Source: UBA5189 sp035631615 | Lineage (GTDB): Bacteria; Chloroflexota; Limnocylindria; Limnocylindrales; CSP1-4 | DNA: 64,000 bases | Direction of reading: 5' to 3' | Assembly: GCA_035631615.1 (NCBI GenBank) | Contig: DASQIK010000088.1 | Location: 13,149 to 77,148 of the forward strand | Part shown: positions 58,647-64,000 of the stretch, in pieces | How the letters are laid out: each line of letters starts with the position of its first letter | Position numbering within the stretch: position 1 is the stretch's first letter | The notes under the pieces: model-generated | Database searches by the model: none | Told to the model about the DNA's origin: nothing | The model's input: only the letters and a program-made list of their open reading frames with translations | Made by a program: the position numbers and the translations under genes

Positions 58647-59980
58647 AACAGCCGCGGGTTGGCCCAGTTGCCGTCGAGCTGGACGGCCCAGTGGAGGTGG
58701 GGGCCGGTGCAGTAGCCCGTGCACGCCTCGTACGCGATGAGCTGGCCCTGCGCGACGTACTCGCCGGCGTGGACGGTGGGGCCGGGCGAGCTGTTGATGT
58801 GGCCGTACCAGGTCACGAGGTGCGACGAGTGGGCGATGATCACGATCCAGGCCGGGTCGAACGGGCTGCGGCCGGCCCAGATCACCTTGCCCGGGCCCGC
58901 CGCGTAGATCGGCGTGTTCATCGCGTTGGCGATGTCGATGCCCTTGTGGAAGTGGGCGCAGTTGCCGAGCGGCGGCTCGGCCCAGAACCCGGTGCACCCG
59001 AACTCCTGGGTGACCTGGCCCGTCATCGGCCAGGCGAGGGTCCCGTTGTAGATGGACGGGATCCCGCCCCTGGCGAGGGCCTGCGCGACGAGCTTGGCAA
59101 TCAGCGCCTCGAGCTTCTTCTGCTCGGCGACCTGCGCGGCTAGCGACGCCGCGAGCTTTGCCTTGTCGTGCTGGAGCTGGGAGTAGTTGGCGTTCTGCTG
59201 GGCGAGGAGGGCCGCCGTCGAGGCCTCCATCGCCGCCAGCTGCTTGCGTGCCGCGGCGAGGTCGGCGAGCTGCTTGTCCAGGGTTTGCTTCGAAGCCGCG
59301 GCGAGGTCGTGCAGCTGGGACGTCTGGTCGCGCGCGATCTGGACGTTCTGCTGCAGCACGGTGAGGACCTGCTGGTCCTGGACGATCTGGTCGACGAGGA
59401 GCTTGTCCTGCTGGGCGAAGTCGAGGTGGTAGCCGACCTCGGTCAGGGCGTCGGTGAAGTCGGCGCTCGAGAGCAGCGTCTGGAGCGTCGAGATGCGATC
59501 GGTGTCGTACGACTCCCGGATGCGCGAGGCCAGGAGGGCCTTGCTCGCGTCGAGCTCGGCCTGCTTCGTGGCTTCCTCGGCCTGGATGTCGGCGAGCTGC
59601 TGGTCGAGCTGCGCGGAGGTCGCCTCGAGCTCGTCGACGGCCTGCTGGCTGCGAGCGACGTCGACGACCATGCTGACGACCTGGATCTTCACGCTGAGCA
59701 GGTTCGCGTTGATCTCGTTGAGCGACGCCTTGGTGTTCGAGATCCGGTTCGACAGGGCGGCCTGGCTCGCGTTCAGGTTGGCGATCGCGGCCTTCTGCTC
59801 CGCGATCAGCTTCTGGAGCGCCCGCTGTCGTGCGTATGCGTCGGACAGGGAATCCGCGGAGACCGGCAGGGGCGTCGAGGACAGCATCACGCCGCCGAAG
59901 GACGACAGGAGGACGAGCGAGAGGACGGCGCGCTGGCCCAGCCTTCGCGGCATGGAGCGGCGCCCGAGCAGCGTCTTCAT
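58634..59980 (-). CDS. M23 family peptidoglycan endopeptidase with coiled coil
   Basis: 448 residues: signal peptide (RAVLSLVLLSSFGGVMLSSTPLPVSA), a long coiled coil (about 45-300, EnvC/PcsB-like LSDAYARQRALQKLIAEQ...), and a C-terminal M23 zinc domain (about 325-445): HFHKGIDIAN (H and D ligands), HLVTWYGH and PHLHW (HxH). It cleaves peptide crosslinks of murein at division or is activated by a partner. ATG 59980; an upstream in-frame stretch is not signal-like. Confidence 0.9.
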   Translation of the reverse strand: MKTLLGRRSMPRRLGQRAVLSLVLLSSFGGVMLSSTPLPVSADSLSDAYARQRALQKLIAEQKAAIANLNASQAALSNRISNTKASLNEINANLLSVKIQVVSMVVDVARSQQAVDELEATSAQLDQQLADIQAEEATKQAELDASKALLASRIRESYDTDRISTLQTLLSSADFTDALTEVGYHLDFAQQDKLLVDQIVQDQQVLTVLQQNVQIARDQTSQLHDLAAASKQTLDKQLADLAAARKQLAAMEASTAALLAQQNANYSQLQHDKAKLAASLAAQVAEQKKLEALIAKLVAQALARGGIPSIYNGTLAWPMTGQVTQEFGCTGFWAEPPLGNCAHFHKGIDIANAMNTPIYAAGPGKVIWAGRSPFDPAWIVIIAHSSHLVTWYGHINSSPGPTVHAGEYVAQGQLIAYEACTGYCTGPHLHWAVQLDGNWANPRLFVSR

Positions 59981-60130
59981 CGTGCGGGCGTCTCCGTCGC
60001 GCTGGGGTTTCGCGTTGGTTTCGCTCGCCGGAAAGAGCGCCGTCCCTGCCGAGGCACAGTGCCGGGACGACTTACCGGCCAACGGGCGGGAGTTTACGCC
60101 CTTGTAACAACCGGTGCCCCCGTACCTTGG

Positions 60131-60775
60131 TCACGGCGGGGGGAGGGCCAGGAATACCCAGAGCGTGCCCGCGATGAGGAACGGGCCGTACGGGACGTAG
60201 CTCTTCATCGTGATCCGTCGGGTCGCGACCAGGAGCAGGACCACGATGCCGGCGAGGAGCGCACCGGTGACAAGGGCGTAGATGAGGTTGGTCGCACCGG
60301 CGAGGAGGCCGACGCTGACGAGGAGCTTCAGGTCACCCTGCCCGATCGCGCCGGCGCCGAACGGGATCGCCAGCAGGAACAGCCCCAGGGGGATGAGGAT
60401 CGCGGCGGCGGCAGCCCAGCCGAGATCCTCGAGCGCGTGGACGAACGGGCCGCTGCCGGTCGCGAAGGCGACGAGGGCGAGGACGACCAGCGGCAGGGTG
60501 ATGACGTCCGGCAGGAGCCGCTGGTCGAGGTCGGTCGCGAACAGGAGGACGAGCGCGATCACGTACACGCCGATCACGAGCAGCTCGGCCGGGCTCCCCG
60601 CGAATCGCACCACCGTGGCGGCGAACGCGGCGCCGCCCGCGAGGACGACGAGGATCGTCCGCCAGTCCACGCGCCGCCTCGAGCCGTCCTCGTGCGCCGG
60701 CCACCGGGCGGCGATTCGATCCGCGACGAAGCCCCAGGCCAGCCCGAGGACCGCGGCCGCGATTGGCGTCGTCAG
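60131..60775 (-). CDS. Prepilin peptidase (A24), apparent CTG start
   Basis: About 214 residues of the TadV/PilD family of aspartic leader peptidases: first catalytic Asp in FATDLDQRLLPDV and the second in the GxGD motif GQGDLKLL, seven or so TM helices, no N-terminal zinc/methyltransferase domain. The start is odd: no ATG, GTG or TTG fits the first TM (VLGLAWGFVADRIAARWP). The CTG at 60775 overlaps the pepA TGA (CTGA), exactly as ATGA and GTGA do elsewhere here. The nearest downstream GTG would delete that TM. Confidence 0.75.
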   Translation of the reverse strand: MTTPIAAAVLGLAWGFVADRIAARWPAHEDGSRRRVDWRTILVVLAGGAAFAATVVRFAGSPAELLVIGVYVIALVLLFATDLDQRLLPDVITLPLVVLALVAFATGSGPFVHALEDLGWAAAAAILIPLGLFLLAIPFGAGAIGQGDLKLLVSVGLLAGATNLIYALVTGALLAGIVVLLLVATRRITMKSYVPYGPFLIAGTLWVFLALPPP

Positions 60776-62283
60776 CCCTTGGCGCCGGCGAGCGCCAGCT
60801 CGACCAGCGTCGCGTGGGCGACGCCCGTCGAGCCGCGGGTCGCGTACGGGGTCATCTTGCGGAAGTAGCCCGTGCCGGCGATGTCGAGGTGGACCCACGG
60901 CTTCGTGACGAACTCGCTGATGAACAGCGCGCTCTTGACGAGGCCGCCCTCGTTGTTGCGCGAGAAGTTGACCAGGTCGCCGTACCAGCTCTCCATGTCG
61001 GCCCGGTACTCCTCGACGAGCGGCAGCTGCCAGTAGCGCTCGCCGGCCTTCGCCCCCGCGGCGAAGACGTCGTCGACGAAGCTCTGGGGCGTGCCGAACG
61101 CGCCCGTCACGAGCTCGCCGAGCGCCCGCGACACGGCCCCGGTGAGCGTCGCGACGTCGACCAGGTGGGTCGCGCCAAGGCGCTCCGCGTAGGTCAGGGC
61201 ATCGGCGAGGATGAGCCGGCCCTCGGCGTCCGTGTTGGTGATGTCGACCCACTTGCCGTTGAGCGCCTTGACGACGTCGCCCGGGCGCGTCGAGTGCGAG
61301 CCCGGCATGTTCTCGACGGCCGGGGCGAGCACGAGGAGCGGTGTGCCCGGCGCCAGGCGCGCCACCGTCACGGCGGCCGCGATGACCGTGGCGGCGCCGG
61401 TCTTGTCCATCTTCATCTCTTCCATCCGGTCGGATGGCTTGATGGAGATGCCGCCGGAGTCGAAGCAGACGCCCTTGCCGACGATCGCGAGGTGCCGCCC
61501 GAGCGCGTCCTTCTCGCCGGCCTTGCCGGAGCGCATGACGATCATCCGGGGCGGGTTGTCGCTGCCCCGTCCGACGGCCATGAACAGCCCCATGCCCATG
61601 TCGACGGCCTTCTCGGGGCCGATCACGTCGATCCACAGGTCGTGCTTCTCGGCGAGGCTCCAGGCCTCCTCGGCAAGGACCTCCGGGCTGACGTCGTTCG
61701 AGGATCGATTGGCGAGGGTCCGCGCGATGTTCGCGCCCTCGCCGATGATCCGCCCGCGCTTGGCCGCCTCGCCGAGCTGCGCGGCGTCCGCGCCGGGTGC
61801 GACCAGGATCAGCTCGTCGAGCTTCGGCGGCCCGTCGGCGTAGCCGTCGCGGTAGATCGCGGCGGGTTCGTAGGCGCCCTCCACGACGCCCCGCGCCATG
61901 AGCTCCGCGACCGCCGCCGCGCCCCCCTCGAGGACGTCCGCCAGTGGCGAGATCCAGATCGCCAGCGACCTGACGGCTCGGCCGGCGAGCCGGCGCTCCA
62001 CCGAGGCGGCGACCTTGACCACCGTCTCGCGATCGAGCTCTCCGGCGTCACCGGCGCTGATCGCCAGGAGCCGGCCGGCGGCCACCTCGCCCGACGAGGC
62101 GAGCGCGCTCTTGAAGCGCTTGCCCATGATCTCGCCGAAGGCGGCCAGCGAGGCCAGCTCGCCGCCGGCCCGCTTGTCGAGCTCGCCCAGCGGGCCCGTG
62201 AAGGCGGGCTCGCCGAGGATCGGGACGGCCAGCACGTCGGCCTGGACGTCCCACGGCTGATCGACGACGACGCGTACCTGCAC
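60772..62283 (-). CDS. pepA: Leucyl aminopeptidase (M17)
   Basis: 503-residue PepA: N-terminal domain to about 165, C-terminal catalytic domain with GKGVCFDSGGISIKPSDRMEEMKMDKTGAA (metal Lys/Asp, in segments), the signature NTDAEGRLIL (about 340-349) and the bicarbonate/Arg region. GTG start with a GGAGGGG ribosome site 5-6 nt away. A TACACT at 62366-62371 on this strand could be the promoter, with a leader of about 75 nt. Cytosolic, bimetallic. Confidence 0.93.
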   Translation of the reverse strand: MQVRVVVDQPWDVQADVLAVPILGEPAFTGPLGELDKRAGGELASLAAFGEIMGKRFKSALASSGEVAAGRLLAISAGDAGELDRETVVKVAASVERRLAGRAVRSLAIWISPLADVLEGGAAAVAELMARGVVEGAYEPAAIYRDGYADGPPKLDELILVAPGADAAQLGEAAKRGRIIGEGANIARTLANRSSNDVSPEVLAEEAWSLAEKHDLWIDVIGPEKAVDMGMGLFMAVGRGSDNPPRMIVMRSGKAGEKDALGRHLAIVGKGVCFDSGGISIKPSDRMEEMKMDKTGAATVIAAAVTVARLAPGTPLLVLAPAVENMPGSHSTRPGDVVKALNGKWVDITNTDAEGRLILADALTYAERLGATHLVDVATLTGAVSRALGELVTGAFGTPQSFVDDVFAAGAKAGERYWQLPLVEEYRADMESWYGDLVNFSRNNEGGLVKSALFISEFVTKPWVHLDIAGTGYFRKMTPYATRGSTGVAHATLVELALAGAKG

Positions 62284-62372
62284 GATCCCCTCCGAGCGAG
62301 CTTGTCAGCGAGTGAGCCTGGGCGGGTGGGCGCGAACCGGTTGCGGACGCGGCGCGCCCGGCGCGAGTGTAG

Positions 62373-63332
62373 TCAGGATGGGCCGCCGAGCGCGTCGTCG
62401 ATGCGGGCGCTGGCCTCGTCGATCGCGATGATGGCCGAGGTCAGGCCGCCGCGCGCGACCTCCGACACGATGACGATGATCGTCCGCCGATCGGGCGGGA
62501 GCTGCGAGAACGCGGCCTGCTCGTCGCGCCGCCTTGCCTGGACGTCGAGCGTCACCACGCCCCCCGACCTGTCGAGCGCGGCATACAGCGCCTGGAGGGC
62601 CTTGTCGTAGTTCGAGGTCCGCGAGATCCACTCGTCGAGCACGGTCTGGCCCGAGCTCGCGATGAGGGAGTTGCGCAGCTGCTGCACGGAGCCGATCGTC
62701 TCGAGCGCCGTATCGAGCGTCGTCGCGCCGGCGCGGTACTGATGGTCACGGCCCTGGGCCGCGGCCGCAAGCACGGTCTGGTCGTGCTGATCGATCAGGT
62801 TGATGAGATGCGCGGCGTTCGCCGCGCCGCCGGTCACGGTCTGCCACAGGCTGGCGAGGCTCGAGGCCGCGTCGAGCGCGGCGATGATCGAGGCGCGCCG
62901 GACGAGCGTCGCGTTGCTGTACTGGAGCACCGCGTCGGGACCGTCGCCCGGCAGGGCGGCAAGCGCCTCCTTCAGGTCTCGTGTCCGGGTGGCGATCGTC
63001 GTCGCCGCCTGGCCTCCGCTCGCGAGCGCGTCGCGCAGGCGGGTCGGGTCGCTGCTCGCCACCTCCTCGAGCGCCGTCTTGGCGTCGGTGGCGAGCGCGT
63101 CGACATTGGCGGAGATCGCCTGGAGCTGGGTCGTAGCAGCGGCGAGCCGGACGTGGAGTGCCGCGTCGCCGGCCCAGGTGAGCTCGGCCCGCGCCGGGCT
63201 GCCGGCCGCGTGGAACGACTCGCCGATGACCCCGGCGCCGCCGACCGCGAAGGTCGTGAACAGGACCGTCCAGGCCGCCCCGCGGAGGACCCTCCCCGCC
63301 GCGGCACGCGTGCGAGTTCGCGTGCTCGTCAT
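62373..63332 (-). CDS. Helical secreted or membrane-anchored protein, unknown
   Basis: 319 residues: an N-terminal TM/signal (AWTVLFTTFAVGGAGVI) and then an almost purely helical region rich in Ala, Asp, Gln and Thr. No family recognised; it may be a coiled structural protein. ATG at 63332 is 9 nt after a TACGAT that overlaps the divergent add promoter. Placed upstream of pepA on the same strand, 89 nt gap. Confidence 0.55.
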   Translation of the reverse strand: MTSTRTRTRAAAGRVLRGAAWTVLFTTFAVGGAGVIGESFHAAGSPARAELTWAGDAALHVRLAAATTQLQAISANVDALATDAKTALEEVASSDPTRLRDALASGGQAATTIATRTRDLKEALAALPGDGPDAVLQYSNATLVRRASIIAALDAASSLASLWQTVTGGAANAAHLINLIDQHDQTVLAAAAQGRDHQYRAGATTLDTALETIGSVQQLRNSLIASSGQTVLDEWISRTSNYDKALQALYAALDRSGGVVTLDVQARRRDEQAAFSQLPPDRRTIIVIVSEVARGGLTSAIIAIDEASARIDDALGGPS

Positions 63333-63341
63333 CGGCTGCGG

Positions 63342-63347
63342 ATCGTA
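63342..63347 (-). promoter_or_regulatory. -10 box (minus) overlapping the add -10 box
   Basis: TACGAT on the minus strand, 9 nt before ATG 63332; its last two bases (63346-63347) are the first two of TAGCAT on the plus strand. Confidence 0.5.
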
Positions 63348-63351
63348 GCAT
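63346..63351 (+). promoter_or_regulatory. Leaderless-type -10 box of add
   Basis: TAGCAT exactly 6 nt before ATG 63358, overlapping the divergent -10 box. Confidence 0.55.
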
Positions 63352-63357
63352 CGGTCC

Positions 63358-64000
63358 ATGCGCACTCCGGAGCCCGCCGTCCGGCGCCTGGTCGAGGCGA
63401 TGCCAAAGGCGGAGCTCCACCTCCACCTGGACGGATCGCTGCGGATCGGGACGGCGCTCGAGCTCGCCAGGACGCGGGGCATCGAGGCGCCCGCGACGTG
63501 GCAGGGGATGTTCGATGCGCTCGTCGCCCCGATGCCGTGCCGCGACCAGGCCGAGCTGCTGCGCGCGTTCGACCTGCCCATCGCGCTGATGCAGGACGCC
63601 GATGCGCTCGAACGGATCACCGCCGAGCTGGTCGAGTCGAAGGCCGCGGAGGGTGTTCGTTACGTGGAGATCCGGTGGGGCCCGCTGCTGCACGTGGCGC
63701 GGGGGTTGCCGCTCGCGACCGGCATCGAGGCGGTCGTGCGCGGCGCCGAGGCCGCCTCCCTGCGAACCGGTACCGTCGTGCGACTGATCGCGACGGCCCT
63801 CCGTTCCCACGACCCTGACGCCAACGTCCGGCTGGCCGAGACGGCGTCTCGCTTCCGCGATCGCGGCCTGACGGGCTGGGACCTCGCGGGTCCCGAAGCC
63901 GCGTTCCCGGATCCGCTGACCCATGCGCAGGCGTTCGAGGCGGCGCGCGCCGGCGGCCTCCGGATCACGATCCATGCCGGCGAATGGGGTGGCGCGGGGC
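63358..64000 (+). CDS. add: Adenosine deaminase family protein (partial, runs off the right edge)
   Basis: 214 residues visible. N-terminal MPKAELHLHLDGSLR has the zinc HxH and the LDGS of adenosine/adenine deaminases, then EGVRYVEIRWGPLLH, and near the edge GLRITIHAGEW (His ligand and the catalytic Glu region partly). The missing C-terminus holds the HAE/Asp motifs. Deaminates adenosine to inosine, which feeds the purine salvage and catabolic pool. Start fixed by the TAGCAT box. Confidence 0.9.
   Translation, partial: MRTPEPAVRRLVEAMPKAELHLHLDGSLRIGTALELARTRGIEAPATWQGMFDALVAPMPCRDQAELLRAFDLPIALMQDADALERITAELVESKAAEGVRYVEIRWGPLLHVARGLPLATGIEAVVRGAEAASLRTGTVVRLIATALRSHDPDANVRLAETASRFRDRGLTGWDLAGPEAAFPDPLTHAQAFEAARAGGLRITIHAGEWGGAG

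Overview
This is a continuous stretch of very GC-rich bacterial chromosome, densely packed and with strong codon-position bias. I see no insertion sequence, integrase, prophage or CRISPR array. The likely source is a free-living, aerobic, Gram-positive-like (monoderm) member of the Chloroflexota, for example the Limnocylindria or Ellin6529-type soil and freshwater lineages. This is an inference from a mix of traits: an F420-type luciferase-like oxidoreductase, NHEJ (LigD plus Ku), LCP, M23 and CAP envelope proteins, carbon-monoxide/xanthine-dehydrogenase-type enzymes, and a high-GC actinobacterial-like style without actinobacterial marker genes. No 16S or marker phylogeny is available in the window.

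Layout. 1-13 kb holds a partial Lhr-type helicase, a DoxX membrane protein, an AcuC-type deacetylase, TatA, a MetB-YyaL pair, a P-loop protein next to a C39-like putative cysteine peptidase, and a MerR-MFS pair with a clear MerR operator. 12-19 kb holds the luciferase-like oxidoreductase, a GyrI-like protein and an NHEJ block (ligD, ku) with small neighbours. 19-25.6 kb includes two proteins with PD-(D/E)XK-type motifs (one joined to an XRE helix-turn-helix), an APH-type kinase, and the first part of a purine-catabolism region (HIU hydrolase, DUF3830, two tiny membrane proteins, a hydantoinase/allantoinase-type amidohydrolase). 25.8-38.7 kb holds the rest of that region: xdhA-xdhC-xdhB, OHCU decarboxylase, urate oxidase and malate synthase in one tightly overlapped operon, plus guanine deaminase, an aminoacylase-like amidohydrolase, a glycosyltransferase and a glycolate-oxidase-type flavoprotein. 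Together these spell out guanine to xanthine to urate to allantoin, with glyoxylate entering central metabolism through malate synthase.

38.7-47.6 kb holds an M1-like lipoprotein, an MpaB/DUF2236 oxygenase-like protein, BioY, a CAP-protein/ABC-transporter operon and a sarcosine-oxidase-like flavoprotein. 47.7-64 kb holds tRNA-His, a YHS protein, an LCP ligase, HAD and Nudix hydrolases, an operon with two M1-like membrane proteins (one with a ruined HExxH) and pncB, then glgC, an M23 peptidase, a prepilin peptidase, leucyl aminopeptidase, a coiled unknown and the start of adenosine deaminase.

The most striking window-wide signal is regulatory. More than twenty genes have a -10-like hexamer TANNNT placed only 6-10 nt before the start codon, which is the geometry of leaderless mRNAs. 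It decides several start codons (GTG for acuC, the MerR gene and glgC; ATG for glcD). Other genes are joined by 1-8 nt ATGA, GTGA or TGATG overlaps, and two genes appear to need a CTG start.
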